A DNA stretch of 64,000 nt from Lachnospiraceae bacterium (GTDB lineage: Bacteria > Bacillota > Clostridia > Lachnospirales > Lachnospiraceae): NCBI GenBank assembly GCA_017472605.1, contig JAFUPV010000006.1:208411-272410 (forward strand). The letters run 5' to 3'. Under the pieces are notes generated by a model. The model did not search any database. It was not told the origin of the DNA and saw only the letters and a program-made list of their open reading frames with translations. Position 1 is the first letter of the stretch. Every line of letters begins with the position of its first letter. Below are positions 43,167-52,394 of the stretch, one piece after another. The translations under genes and the position numbers were made by a program.

Positions 43167-44927
43167 TTACATGCGATCCGGTGCGTAGAAGCCCAGCATG
43201 TCAATGCAGGTTTCCAGCACATCCTTCACATAGGAAATCAGGCAAACATATCCTGCCTGCTTTTGCAGATCGGTTTCTGCCATGATCTTCGTCTCATGGT
43301 AAAACTTGTTGAACGCATTGGACAGATCATAAATGTAGGCACAGAGCTTGTGCGGCGCATATTCTGCCTCAGCCTGTCCGAACACATCCTGGAATCTGGT
43401 CAGAGCCAGCATCAGATCCTTCTCGGAAGCGTTCTGCGGCGCTGCAAAGGCAAGTGCTGCCTTTTTCTCCTGCTCCTCATACTTCTTCAGAATGGATTTG
43501 ATTCGAACGATGGTATAAAGGATGTATGGACCGGTGTTTCCTTCAAAGGAAGTGAAACGGTCAATATCAAACACATAGTCCTTGGACGCCTGATTGGACA
43601 GATCACCGTATTTCAGCGCGGACAGACCGACAATCTTCGCGGTCTCTCTCGCTTCCTCTTCCGTCACCGAACGATTTTCCATGATCTTATCATAGACAGC
43701 CTGATTGATCTCGGAGATCAGATATTCCAGACGCATCACACCGCCTTCTCTTGTCTTAAACGGCTTTCCGTCCTTTCCGTTCATAGTACCAAAACCAAGG
43801 AACGTCAGATCCACTTCTTCCGGAACGATTTCAGCTTTTCGTACAACGCGGAATACCTGTGTAAAATGCATTTCCTGACGCTTATCTACCACATAGAGGA
43901 TACGGTCCGGCGCAAACAGCTTCTGACGCTCTACAATGGTAGCAAGATCGGTTGTCTGATAAAGGCTTGCTCCGTCCGATTTCAGAATAATGCACGGCGG
44001 AACCTCCTTGGTATCGTCCTCTTTCGCAACATCAACAACAAGAGCACCATTGGAGATGTACGCAAATCCTCTCTTCTTCAGCATCTCAACCATGTCCGGA
44101 ATATACGGCTGCGCATCACTTTCCTTCTTCCAGAGGTCAAAGCTGACATCCAGCTTTTCGTAATTCTTCTTTAGGTCGCTGACTGAAACATTCAGGATGT
44201 GATTCCAGACAGCATTATAGCCGCGGTCTCCCTGCTGAAGCTTTGCTGTCGCATCATGCGCCTTTGCTGCAAATGCTTCATCCACCTTAGACTTGGCACT
44301 TGCAGCCGGATAAATTTCCTCCAGCTCGGAAATCGTAAAGGGAGCTTCCTTCGGATATTCTCCTTCATAGCTCTCATCAAAATAGCACAGCTGAGGCTTT
44401 CTTTCCTTCAGTTCTTCAATAATCAGGCCCATCTGCAGACCCCAGTCTCCAAGATGAACATCACCGATTACCTCATGTCCGGCATAGCGAAGAATTCTCT
44501 TAATGCTTTCACCGATAATTGCAGAACGAAGATGGCCGACATGAAGCGGCTTTGCCACATTCGGTCCACCGTAGTCGATCATGATCGTTTCCTTCTTTGG
44601 AAGCTCAACACCATGCTTCTCAGCTTCTGCCATCTGTTTTACATAGGAAGCAAGATAAGAACCGGAAAGCCGGATGTTGATAAATCCAGGTTTTACAGAA
44701 CTTACTTCTTCAAACATTTCATTGCTGTCAAGTGCCGCAGCCACCGCATCAGCAATCATGAACGGCGCCTTTTTATAGAGCTTCGCTCCCGCCATCGCAC
44801 CATTGCACTGAAATTCACACAGATCCGGACGATTGGAAATCGTGACACGTCCAAGATTTGCGTCATAACCACAGGACTCAAAAGCAGCTCCTACCTCTGC
44901 ACTGATCAGATCTAACAGCTTTTTCAT
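43167..44927 (-). CDS. argS: Arginyl-tRNA synthetase
   Basis: Charges tRNA-Arg. The 586-residue class I synthetase has an N-terminal Add-1 domain (GRVTISNRPDLCEFQCNGAM), the HIGH box as HVGHLRSA within GGPNVAKPLHVGHLRSAIIG, and GDVHLGDWGLQMGL. The KMSK region is degenerate as FKTREGG, usual for ArgRS. A DALR-type anticodon-binding C-terminus ends with FYAPDRM. It lies 120 bp after pnp behind a terminator-like hairpin. No T-box antiterminator was recognised in the leader. Confidence 0.97.
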   Translation of the reverse strand: MKKLLDLISAEVGAAFESCGYDANLGRVTISNRPDLCEFQCNGAMAGAKLYKKAPFMIADAVAAALDSNEMFEEVSSVKPGFINIRLSGSYLASYVKQMAEAEKHGVELPKKETIMIDYGGPNVAKPLHVGHLRSAIIGESIKRILRYAGHEVIGDVHLGDWGLQMGLIIEELKERKPQLCYFDESYEGEYPKEAPFTISELEEIYPAASAKSKVDEAFAAKAHDATAKLQQGDRGYNAVWNHILNVSVSDLKKNYEKLDVSFDLWKKESDAQPYIPDMVEMLKKRGFAYISNGALVVDVAKEDDTKEVPPCIILKSDGASLYQTTDLATIVERQKLFAPDRILYVVDKRQEMHFTQVFRVVRKAEIVPEEVDLTFLGFGTMNGKDGKPFKTREGGVMRLEYLISEINQAVYDKIMENRSVTEEEARETAKIVGLSALKYGDLSNQASKDYVFDIDRFTSFEGNTGPYILYTIVRIKSILKKYEEQEKKAALAFAAPQNASEKDLMLALTRFQDVFGQAEAEYAPHKLCAYIYDLSNAFNKFYHETKIMAETDLQKQAGYVCLISYVKDVLETCIDMLGFYAPDRM

Positions 44928-44977
44928 AAATTATTCCTTTCTTTGCCCGTTTTGTTTCACTTACTGACTTACGATAC

Positions 44978-45035
44978 AGAAAAGAGGTGCCGCCACGCTG
45001 GACTGATAACAGCACGGCAGCGGCAAACACCTCCT
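44978..45035 (-). terminator. Terminator between pnp and argS
   Basis: On the minus strand AGGAGGTG...GCCGC pairs with GCGGC...CACCTCT across an imperfect GC-rich stem, followed by TTTTCTG. It lies 15-70 bases after the pnp stop and before the argS ribosome site, so it may also act as an attenuator for argS. Confidence 0.7.
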
Positions 45036-45050
45036 ATTTTTCTATTGGAA

Positions 45051-47144
45051 TTAGTCCATCTTAACATCCTTCATGCTGAAGCTGAAACGTCCCATCTTGT
45101 CCTTGCCAAGGCAGATAACCTTAACAACATCGCCAAGAGACAGAACATCCTCAACACGGTCAATTCTCTGCTTGGAGATCTTGGAGATATGAACCATGCC
45201 TTCCTTGCCCGGAGCGAACTCAAGGAACGCACCGAACTCCTTGATGCTGATAACAGTACCGTCAAAGATCTGACCTTCCTCGAAATCCGTTACGATGATC
45301 TCGATGGTTCTCATTGCCTGCATGATCTTGTCCATGTCAGTACCGCATACAGATACATTTCCATCCTCGGAAATATCAATCTTAACGCCGGTCTCAGCAA
45401 TGATGCGGTTGATCACCTTACCCTGCTTACCAACAACATCGCCGATCTTTGCAGGATCGATCTGCATCATCTCGATCTTCGGAGCATACTTTCCAACAGT
45501 TGCTCTCGGTTCAGCGATTGCCTTGGACATTACCTCGTCCATGATGTAGAATCTTGCTTCTCTTGCTCTTGAGATTGCCTCTTCGATGATGCTTCTTGTC
45601 AGACCATGAATCTTAATATCCATCTGGATTGCGGTGATACCCTTGTGAGTACCTGCCACCTTGAAGTCCATGTCTCCGAAGAAGTCCTCAAGACCCTGGA
45701 TATCAGTCAGGATCAGATAATCATCATCGGTGTCTCCTGTTACAAGGCCACAGGAAATACCTGCTACCATAGACTTGATCGGCACGCCGGCAGCCATCAG
45801 AGACATGCAGGATGCGCAGACAGAAGCCTGAGAAGTGGAACCGTTGGACTCAAACGTCTCAGAAACGGTACGGATTGCATATGGGAACTCTTCCTCGCTC
45901 GGCAGAACCGGAACAAGTGCACGCTCAGCCAGTGCGCCATGACCGATCTCACGACGTCCCGGACCTCTGGAAACCTTTGTCTCACCTACGGAATAAGCCG
46001 GGAAGTTGTAGTGGTGCATGTATCTCTTGGAAGTCTCTGTGTAATCAAGACCTTCAATCTTCTGAGCCTCGGAAAGCGGAGCAATGGTAGTAACGGTACA
46101 GATCTGTGTCTGTCCTCTGGTGAACATTGCGGATCCGTGTGCTCTCGGGATCATGTCAACCTCAGCAGCAAGCGGACGAATCTGCTTGATTGCACGGCCG
46201 TCCGGTCTCTTGTGATCCTTCAGGATCATCTTACGAACGGTCTTCTTCTGATATTTGTACAGAGCCTCACCCAGCATCGGGATCCACTCCGGATGTGTCT
46301 CAGCATAGCGCTCAGAAAGCTTTGTCTTCAGTGCATGGATGTTCTCCTCGCGAACCTGCTTAACATCGGTGAACACCGCTTCTTCCATCTCCTCACCAGG
46401 AATGAAGGAAGTCATGTCTGCCCACAGCTCTGCGTCTACGTCGTAGGACTGATAGCTGTGCTTCGGCTTTCCGCAGTCGGCAACGATGTGGTCAATGAAG
46501 GTAATGATCTTCTGGTTGATCTCATGAGCCGCGAAAATAGCAGCAATCATCTGATCCTCCGGAACCTCATTTGCGCCTGCCTCGATCATGATTACCTTGT
46601 CTCTGGTAGAAGCTACAGTCAGCTCCAGATCGGAAACAGCCTTCTGCTCCAGGGTCGGGTTGAAGATCAGCTCACCGTTGATCATGCCAACCTTTGTTGC
46701 AGCAGTCGGACCATCAAACGGAATATCGGAAATGCAGGTAGCGATTGCGGAACCAAGCATTGCAGTAATCTCAGGACTGCAGTCCGGATCTACGCTCATT
46801 ACCATGTTGTTCAGGGTAACGTCGTTTCTGTAATCCTTCGGGAACAGCGGACGCATCGGACGGTCAATGACACGGGAAGTCAGGATTGCGTGCTCGCTTG
46901 CCTTTCCTTCTCTCTTGTTGAATCCGCCCGGGATCTTGCCCACGGAATACATCTTCTCTTCATATTCTACGCTCAAGGGGAAGAAATCAATTCCCTCTCT
47001 CGGCTCCTCAGAAGCAGTAGCGGTAGAAAGTACAACTGTGTCACCATAGTGCATAAATGCAGCACCATTTGCCTGTGCTGCAACTCTGCCGATATCAACC
47101 GTCAGGGTTCTTCCGCAGAGTTCCATTGAATAACTCTTATACAT
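45051..47144 (-). CDS. pnp: Polyribonucleotide nucleotidyltransferase
   Basis: A phosphorolytic 3'-5' exoribonuclease of the RNA-decay machinery, 697 residues. Two RNase PH-like domains ([47 protein letters not shown]) are joined by a helical domain. A KH domain ([23 protein letters not shown]-type, GKQGK) and an S1 domain ([17 protein letters not shown]...[11 protein letters not shown]) follow. All catalytic motifs, including [20 protein letters not shown]-type residues (seen as [17 protein letters not shown]), are present. It follows rpsO as in most bacteria, with a GNRA-capped hairpin between them and a TTCCGG/CCGGAA dyad next to its ribosome site. Confidence 0.97.
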   Translation of the reverse strand: [697 protein letters not shown]

Positions 47145-47156
47145 GTTTTCTCCTTC

Positions 47157-47173
47157 TTCCGGAAATACCGGAA
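47157..47173 (-). promoter_or_regulatory. Small dyad abutting the pnp ribosome binding site
   Basis: TTCCGG and CCGGAA separated by 5 bases form a 6-bp stem immediately 5' of AAGGAG of pnp. It is a candidate site for translational control. Confidence 0.4.
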
Positions 47174-47315
47174 ATCTTCTGTGTCATTCTGTTGAAAAAT
47201 CTGGCATAGGAAACCGAAACTACTGAACACAGTACCATTTATGAAGGATTGACAGGTGATACTGTCTTCAGCGGTCTCGGGTAGCCTTGCCTCATTATCA
47301 TTTCTGTTACCTAAG

Positions 47316-47341
47316 AATAGGGTGGATTTCTCCACCCTATT
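47316..47341 (-). promoter_or_regulatory. rpsO-pnp intercistronic hairpin with GAAA tetraloop
   Basis: On the minus strand an 11-bp perfect stem AATAGGGTGGA/TCCACCCTATT is capped by GAAA, 14 bases after the rpsO stop. No U-tract follows, so it is more likely a processing or stability element than a full terminator. Hairpins in the same place are cleaved by RNase III in E. coli. Confidence 0.7.
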
Positions 47342-47354
47342 AAAAAGCATTTAA

Positions 47355-47621
47355 TTACTTTCTGATGCCCAGCTTGTTGATCAGCGCACGATAGCCCTCG
47401 ATATCCTTGCTCTTCAGATAGTCAAGCATACCTCTTCTCTGACCTACCATCATCAGAAGACCTCTTCTGGAGTGATGATCCTTCGGATTGGACTTCAGAT
47501 GCTCAGTCAGCTCAGCAATTCTAGCGGTCAGGATTGCGATCTGAACCTCCGGTGATCCGGTATCCTCTGGTGTTCTGCCGTATGCAGCAATAATTTCTGC
47601 CTTCTTTTCCTTTGAAATCAT
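47355..47621 (-). CDS. rpsO: 30S ribosomal protein S15
   Basis: Binds the central domain of 16S rRNA early in 30S assembly. The 88-residue protein has the full family pattern: [46 protein letters not shown] and a basic C-terminus LGIRK. AAGGAGG precedes the ATG. It has a perfect consensus promoter (47714-47742) and a leader of about 85 bases with alternative hairpins, suggesting the autoregulation known for S15 in other bacteria. Confidence 0.98.
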   Translation of the reverse strand: MISKEKKAEIIAAYGRTPEDTGSPEVQIAILTARIAELTEHLKSNPKDHHSRRGLLMMVGQRRGMLDYLKSKDIEGYRALINKLGIRK

Positions 47622-47648
47622 TTTGATTTCCTCCTTAAATAAAATTCT

Positions 47649-47695
47649 TACCGTTTGCCAAGTGACGGTTGGAGTATCCGTTCGCTGAGCAGCGG
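47649..47695 (-). promoter_or_regulatory. rpsO leader with competing hairpins
   Basis: In the minus-strand leader CGCTG-CT-CAGCG forms one short stem. A middle ACCGT segment (47665-47669) can pair either with the preceding ACGG (47678-47681) or with the following ACGGT (47650-47654). Mutually exclusive pairing next to the start codon is what S15 autoregulatory leaders use; binding to S15 is inferred. Confidence 0.5.
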
Positions 47696-47713
47696 CGTTT
47701 ACACACGAGAAAA

Positions 47714-47742
47714 ATTATACTACAGCATCCATTGTTTGTCAA
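47714..47742 (-). promoter_or_regulatory. Consensus promoter of rpsO
   Basis: TTGACA (47737-47742), 17 bp and TATAAT (47714-47719) on the minus strand match the SigA consensus at all 12 positions. Confidence 0.95.
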
Positions 47743-47790
47743 AGGTTTTTTCACACTCTTTCAAACTTTTTTCTGCTTTCATCCGTCTGC

Positions 47791-49086
47791 TCAGTCGCCG
47801 ATCACATTGCGGATCGTAACGATCGGAACAAATTTCCAGTCACTGACACAGATTCCCTTTGACTCCGATGCAGCATGAAGAATTTTTCCGTTGCCGATGT
47901 AGATTGCAACATGGCCGACCATTCCGGGATTTCTTCCGACATAGAACACCAGATCACCCGGGCGGACATTTTCTTCCGAAACCTTTACTCCCTGCTCTGC
48001 CTGCGTATAGGAATTCCGGTAAAGTTCCACGCCGTACATGCCATAAATCTGCTGTGTATAGGCGGAGCAGTCAATTCCGTTTTCCAGATCCTCACCGCCG
48101 AACACGTAGGTTCCGCCGTAATACTGGAATCCCTTCGTGATGATATCTCTGCGAAGCTGGGAAACAGACGAATCGTAGCCGAACACGATGGCTTCTTCCA
48201 GACGATAGGAAGCGGAAATATCGGAAATCGGCACATAGCCGCTGAGCGATTCCACCGCATTGATCTCGATCCAGTCTCCTTTGTAGGAAAGAATGTCGTA
48301 GAGATCTCCTTTTCGTACCGTCGTGATCACATCGGAAGATGTGTTCGCTTCATATCGTACCGGCAGCGCGTCTGTTTTGATTTCTGCCAGATAGCGGCAG
48401 CTCTTTACCGCTTTTTCAACCGCTTCCTCTCCCTGAAGAATGTAATCCTGAGAGACATATCCGGTTACTCCGCCGGATTCCACACGGAACCAGCCGTTTC
48501 CCGCATCCTCCAGCACATTGACTCCGCAGTTTTTAAAGATAATACCGCAGATCTCATCTTCGGTCGATGGACCGGTTCTCATGTTCAGATAGTTGTTCAC
48601 ATTCACAACAATTCCAAGATTTGTAAATTTCTCAATCGCTTTCAGGCGCAGTTCCCGGTCCGCCTGATCCTCCGGTGAAAGCGTTGTCCTCTCCTGTGTA
48701 GTTTCTTCTTCCCCGGTCGTCTGCACTGCAGAAGAAGACGGTTCCCGTGTACCGGACTGCGCTTCAGAAGACGCCTCTGTACTGCTCTCTTTCTCCACGG
48801 AAGACGACGATTCTTCCGTCAGCGAACCGGTCGTTTTCACCGGCTCCTGACTGCCGATTGTCTCGGATGGATTAACCGGAGCGACCTGAGCCGGCAGCGT
48901 CGGTTCCATTGATACATATCGGTCATCGACATAGTTTATCGCCAGATAGCCGGCGGCTGCAATTACAACCGTCGTTAAAATTCCCGCCGTCAGACCAATC
49001 ATCCGATAGGAACGCTCTCTGGAGCGCAGCTCTTTTCTTTCCTCTAATTCTTCTCTCTCTGTTTCCTGCTTATCCGAACGTCTCAT
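47791..49086 (-). CDS. Membrane-anchored SH3b-NlpC/P60 peptidoglycan endopeptidase (paralogue 1)
   Basis: A probable D,L-endopeptidase cutting wall stem peptides outside the membrane, 431 residues. A charged start is followed by one uncleaved span (about 29-53), a Ser/Thr/Glu linker (60-140), and two SH3b domains (about 155-210 and 220-290; VVNVNNYLNMRTGPS...; LPVRYEANTSSDVITTV). The NlpC/P60 domain carries the catalytic Cys in GIDCSAY (C340), then GHVAIYIGNGKILHAA with the His. It overlaps ribF by 4 bp (ATGA), so it ends the translation operon. The same architecture recurs at 57894-59177 and both proteins end NVIGD. No terminator is seen before the rpsO promoter. Confidence 0.93.
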   Translation of the reverse strand: MRRSDKQETEREELEERKELRSRERSYRMIGLTAGILTTVVIAAAGYLAINYVDDRYVSMEPTLPAQVAPVNPSETIGSQEPVKTTGSLTEESSSSVEKESSTEASSEAQSGTREPSSSAVQTTGEEETTQERTTLSPEDQADRELRLKAIEKFTNLGIVVNVNNYLNMRTGPSTEDEICGIIFKNCGVNVLEDAGNGWFRVESGGVTGYVSQDYILQGEEAVEKAVKSCRYLAEIKTDALPVRYEANTSSDVITTVRKGDLYDILSYKGDWIEINAVESLSGYVPISDISASYRLEEAIVFGYDSSVSQLRRDIITKGFQYYGGTYVFGGEDLENGIDCSAYTQQIYGMYGVELYRNSYTQAEQGVKVSEENVRPGDLVFYVGRNPGMVGHVAIYIGNGKILHAASESKGICVSDWKFVPIVTIRNVIGD

Positions 49087-50012
49087 TTACCCCTCATTTC
49101 TTCAAAGTACCGGATGCATGCCGCCGTATCCAGTGCGAGCTGCCGTGTCAGCTCACCAACCCCTGCAAACCGCTGCTCCGGTCTGTGAAACTTATGCAAA
49201 TCTACCGAAACCCAGCTATCATAGACCATCTGGCAAAAATCAAGCACATGCACCTCCAGCAGAAGCTGATGACTGGTTACAGTCGGCTGAATGCCCAGAT
49301 TTGCCACGCCACGATAGGAAATACCATTTATATGCACAGTCGTAAAATAAACACCATTCGGCGGAAGTACTTTCTGTTCTGCCGGTCTTATGTTCAAAGT
49401 CGGAAAACCGATTGTATGTCCAAGCGATTTTCCGTGCTCCACAATTCCACAAAACGAATAGGGGCGTCCAAGCATTGCCTCAGCTGCCTCCATCTTTCCC
49501 ATCCGAATCTGCTCTCTGATAAACGAACTGCTGATTTCTCTCTCATTATATTTTAACTTCCGACAGATATCAAGAACAAACGCACCGCTTTCTGCGTATT
49601 TTTTCAGAAGACTGCAGTCTCCCTGCCTCTGATATCCGAAGCGGAAATCATATCCAACTGCCAGATACTTCACGTGAAGCCGTTCAAACAGGATATGCTT
49701 CACAAAAGAACCGGCTTCCATCTGACGAACCTCATCTGTAAACGGATATTCGATCAGATAGTCAATTCCAAGTGATTCCAGATATTCCACACGTTCCCCC
49801 GGCGTCATCAGCATCTCTGCTTCTTTTCCAAGATATCTGCTTGGCGAAACAGCAAACGTGAAAACAACGGTTTTCAGGCCCTGATCAGCGGCAGCCTTTT
49901 TCACTGCTTCTATCAGAGCCTGATGGCCTGCGTGTATCCCGTCAAATTTTCCAATGGTTATTGCACAACCGCTTTCAATCACAGCGTCTGCGGCTTTTGT
50001 GATATGAACCAT
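49083..50012 (-). CDS. ribF: Bifunctional riboflavin kinase/FAD synthetase
   Basis: Makes FMN and FAD. The 309-residue protein has an N-terminal FMN adenylyltransferase domain (ITIGKFDGIHAGHQALI, FTFAVSPS, EYPFT, SSFIREQI, GRPYSFCG) and a C-terminal riboflavin kinase domain (GHTIGFPTLNI, PPNGVYFTTV, GVANLG, EVHVLDF). The start at 50012 is chosen for GGAGGAG upstream; ATG at 50051 lies inside the truB tail. The truB-ribF order is typical. The following NlpC/P60 gene overlaps by 4 bp. Confidence 0.96.
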   Translation of the reverse strand: MVHITKAADAVIESGCAITIGKFDGIHAGHQALIEAVKKAAADQGLKTVVFTFAVSPSRYLGKEAEMLMTPGERVEYLESLGIDYLIEYPFTDEVRQMEAGSFVKHILFERLHVKYLAVGYDFRFGYQRQGDCSLLKKYAESGAFVLDICRKLKYNEREISSSFIREQIRMGKMEAAEAMLGRPYSFCGIVEHGKSLGHTIGFPTLNIRPAEQKVLPPNGVYFTTVHINGISYRGVANLGIQPTVTSHQLLLEVHVLDFCQMVYDSWVSVDLHKFHRPEQRFAGVGELTRQLALDTAACIRYFEEMRGK

Positions 50013-50043
50013 TTTTCTCCTCCGTTCCTTCTGTTTCCGCGCA

Positions 50044-50946
50044 TCAGCCAACGCTCAGAAACATTTTATGCGGCTTGTAGGTACGCTTATCTTCCAGGCG
50101 TCTGAACACGCCAATGAACCCGTCCTCTTCCAGGTAGACACGGTAATATTCGCTGTCCTGATCCGGCAGTGCTGTCAGCGCGCTTTCCAAAAAGGAATTT
50201 CCGTTTTTCAGCTGTTTTCCAAATGCCTTCCCGACTGTGACCATCGGATAGCAGGTCAGCGCCTGATCCACAGGAATCACATGATTCAAAAGTGTCCCAT
50301 TGTCACGGGCCTCTTCCATCTGTTTCAGCGTAAGTGCCTGATTAGAGGTAAATCCGCCTGCATCCGTTCTTGTCAGAGCTGTCATGACAGCAGGAACGCC
50401 AAGTTTTTTTCCGATATCCACACACAGCGTCCGGATATAGGTTCCGGCAGAACAGGTTACGGAAAATGCAGCGCGGTTCCCTTCCAGCTTTCTGATCTGA
50501 ATCTGATGGATGGTAACAGGAACAGCCGAACGCTCCACGATTTTTCCCTTTCTTGCCAGATCATACAGCTTCTGTCCGTTTATTTTCTTGGCGGAATACA
50601 TGGGAGGAGTCTGCAGATAGGTTCCCTGAAACGACAGAATCGCATCGCAAAATGCGTCACTGCTGACACATACGTCCTCTTCACGAAGAACCGTTCCCCA
50701 AATGTCTTCTGTATCGGTTTCTACACCAAGAAGCATTTCCGCCTCATAAGTCTTTGTTTTGTCCGGAAGCAGATCACACGCTCTTGTTCCCATGCCGAGC
50801 CCGACCACCAGAACGCCTTCCGCCTTGGGATCCAGTGTTCCGGTATGACCGATTTTTTTCTGACGAAGAATCCCCCGCATCTTTGCAACCACATCATGGG
50901 AGGTGAAATCCTTCTCCTTCCAGACTGCAATCATTCCGTCAATCAT
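50044..50946 (-). CDS. truB: tRNA pseudouridine(55) synthase
   Basis: Isomerises U55 in the T-loop of tRNAs. The 300-residue protein carries the catalytic motif HTGTLDPKAEGVLVVGLG with the nucleophilic Asp, plus MYSAKKINGQKLYDLARKG and SAGTYIRTLCVDIG. The C-terminal PUA-like region is short. The start is uncertain: ATG at 50946 overlaps the nrnA stop by 8 bp and gives MIDGMIAVWK, which matches the usual N-terminus, while ATG at 50934 is 4 bp after the stop. Neither has a strong ribosome site, suggesting coupling to nrnA. Confidence 0.94.
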   Translation of the reverse strand: MIDGMIAVWKEKDFTSHDVVAKMRGILRQKKIGHTGTLDPKAEGVLVVGLGMGTRACDLLPDKTKTYEAEMLLGVETDTEDIWGTVLREEDVCVSSDAFCDAILSFQGTYLQTPPMYSAKKINGQKLYDLARKGKIVERSAVPVTIHQIQIRKLEGNRAAFSVTCSAGTYIRTLCVDIGKKLGVPAVMTALTRTDAGGFTSNQALTLKQMEEARDNGTLLNHVIPVDQALTCYPMVTVGKAFGKQLKNGNSFLESALTALPDQDSEYYRVYLEEDGFIGVFRRLEDKRTYKPHKMFLSVG

Positions 50947-51892
50947 GGATCTGCCCCGCAATCTGTTCTGTAATCTGTGCGATGATCTCGTCCGGTGTCT
51001 TTCCGACAAACGTGCAGCCGGACGCACGGACATGTCCGCCTCCGCCGAAAGCAACTGCAACCTGGCTGACATTCACCTTTCCCTTTGAGCGGAAGCTCAC
51101 TTTATAGGTTCCCGGTTCCAGCTCATAAAGGAACACGGAATAATCAATTCCCTTTGTATTGCGCAGCTCTTCGACGATCCCGTCTGCCTCCATCGAGCTG
51201 CTTGCGACCGCTTCCATATCAGCCAGCGTCACATAGCTCCAGATACCGAGTCCGTCAGGAAGGATCCTGCTCTTCATAAGCGCAATTCCCAACAGTTTCT
51301 GATGAGACAGCGATTTTTCATAGAAGGAAGACATGATCAGCTGGGAAAAGTCAAATCCAAAAGAAAGCAGATGACCTGCCCGGCTCATGGTCAGCGGACT
51401 GACACAGGAATACTGAAAAATTCCGGTATCATGAGCCATTCCGGTATAGAGACAGATTGCCGTTTCACGATTGATTTTTTCCGCATCCATCAGCCCGTAA
51501 AGAACTTCACAGGCAGAGCTGGATTCTGCTTCCACCACATTGATGTCACCATAGAGCGGATTACTGATATGATGGTCAATGTTAATTACTTTCGCCGCAT
51601 GTTCAATCAGACGGCTGTCTGCCGCTATCCGCTTTTTGTCGGCGCAGTCTACGGCGAAAAAGATGTCATATCTTACCGTTTCGTCCGTTTTCGGATTGAT
51701 TTCTTTTCCTTCCACAAGAAACTCCAGGCTGTCAGGAAGCGGATCCAGAAAAACATCAACCTTTACCTGATAGTTTGCCCGCAGATAGGCAGCCAGTCCC
51801 ATGCAGCTGCCAACGCAGTCGCCATCCGGTCTGACATGTCCGGCAATCGCCGCTCTCTGTACACCGGCCATTACCTCATCAAATGATCTCAT
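50939..51892 (-). CDS. nrnA: Oligoribonuclease/pAp phosphatase NrnA (DHH-DHHA1)
   Basis: Degrades short RNAs and dephosphorylates 3'-phosphoadenosine 5'-phosphate. The 317-residue protein shows GHVRPDGDCVGSCMGLA, FFAVDCADKKR, NIDHHISNPLYGD (DHH motif), GMAHDTGIFQYS and the DHHA1 GGGGHVRASGC. The start at 51892 overlaps rbfA by 14 bp and is preceded by GGAGGTTGAGGG. The rbfA-nrnA-truB order is standard for Bacillota. Confidence 0.95.
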   Translation of the reverse strand: MRSFDEVMAGVQRAAIAGHVRPDGDCVGSCMGLAAYLRANYQVKVDVFLDPLPDSLEFLVEGKEINPKTDETVRYDIFFAVDCADKKRIAADSRLIEHAAKVINIDHHISNPLYGDINVVEAESSSACEVLYGLMDAEKINRETAICLYTGMAHDTGIFQYSCVSPLTMSRAGHLLSFGFDFSQLIMSSFYEKSLSHQKLLGIALMKSRILPDGLGIWSYVTLADMEAVASSSMEADGIVEELRNTKGIDYSVFLYELEPGTYKVSFRSKGKVNVSQVAVAFGGGGHVRASGCTFVGKTPDEIIAQITEQIAGQIHD

Positions 51893-52277
51893 CGCCCTCA
51901 ACCTCCGCCTGGTCATCCTTTTTCAGATCCTTTGTCACTTCATTGATCAGATTGGTCATGTGAACACCATATTCAATGGACTGATCCGGAATAAAGGTAA
52001 GCTCAGGTGTATTGCGCAGATTCACGCTGGAAGCCAGCATTCTTCTGATATATGGTTTTGCGCTCTTCAGTCCCTGAATGGTACTCTTGAGCGCTTCGTC
52101 ATCACCAAGCACACTGATGTATGCCTTGCAGAACTTCAGATCCGGTGTCACATCAACCATAACAACGGTTGTCATCGGATGGATCCGCGGATCTTTGATT
52201 TCATTGCGGATAATGTTGCTCAGTTCTTTCTGAACCTCTGCATTAATTCTTGTATTCTTTATACTGTTTTTACGCAT
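51879..52277 (-). CDS. rbfA: Ribosome-binding factor A
   Basis: A 30S maturation factor with a KH-like fold, 132 residues. MRKNSIKNTRINAEVQKELS, NEIKDPRIHPMTTVVMVDVTPDLKFCKAYISVLG and LRNTPELTFIPDQSIEYG match the family well. The start at 52277 has GAGAGGA upstream. The 117-bp gap after infB holds two hairpins (CACAGGA/TCCTGTG and AGCGTG/CACGCT). The C-terminus is acidic. Confidence 0.95.
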   Translation of the reverse strand: MRKNSIKNTRINAEVQKELSNIIRNEIKDPRIHPMTTVVMVDVTPDLKFCKAYISVLGDDEALKSTIQGLKSAKPYIRRMLASSVNLRNTPELTFIPDQSIEYGVHMTNLINEVTKDLKKDDQAEVEGDEII

Positions 52278-52394
52278 AACGATCCTCTCATCCAACAGAG
52301 CGTGCCTGAAAGACTCAAACACGCTCCGCTGCTTGTTTATGCACAGGACGGTTATCCTGTGGTTCCTTTCGGCGGTCTTTTCATCCGGCAGCGA

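Noticed and set aside
44928-45050. T-box leader before argS
   Set aside because: No T-box sequence or specifier stem is seen. The hairpin is better explained as the pnp terminator.
45606-47129. Open frame of about 507 codons on the plus strand
   Set aside because: Fully antisense to pnp, with no ribosome site and no family resemblance.
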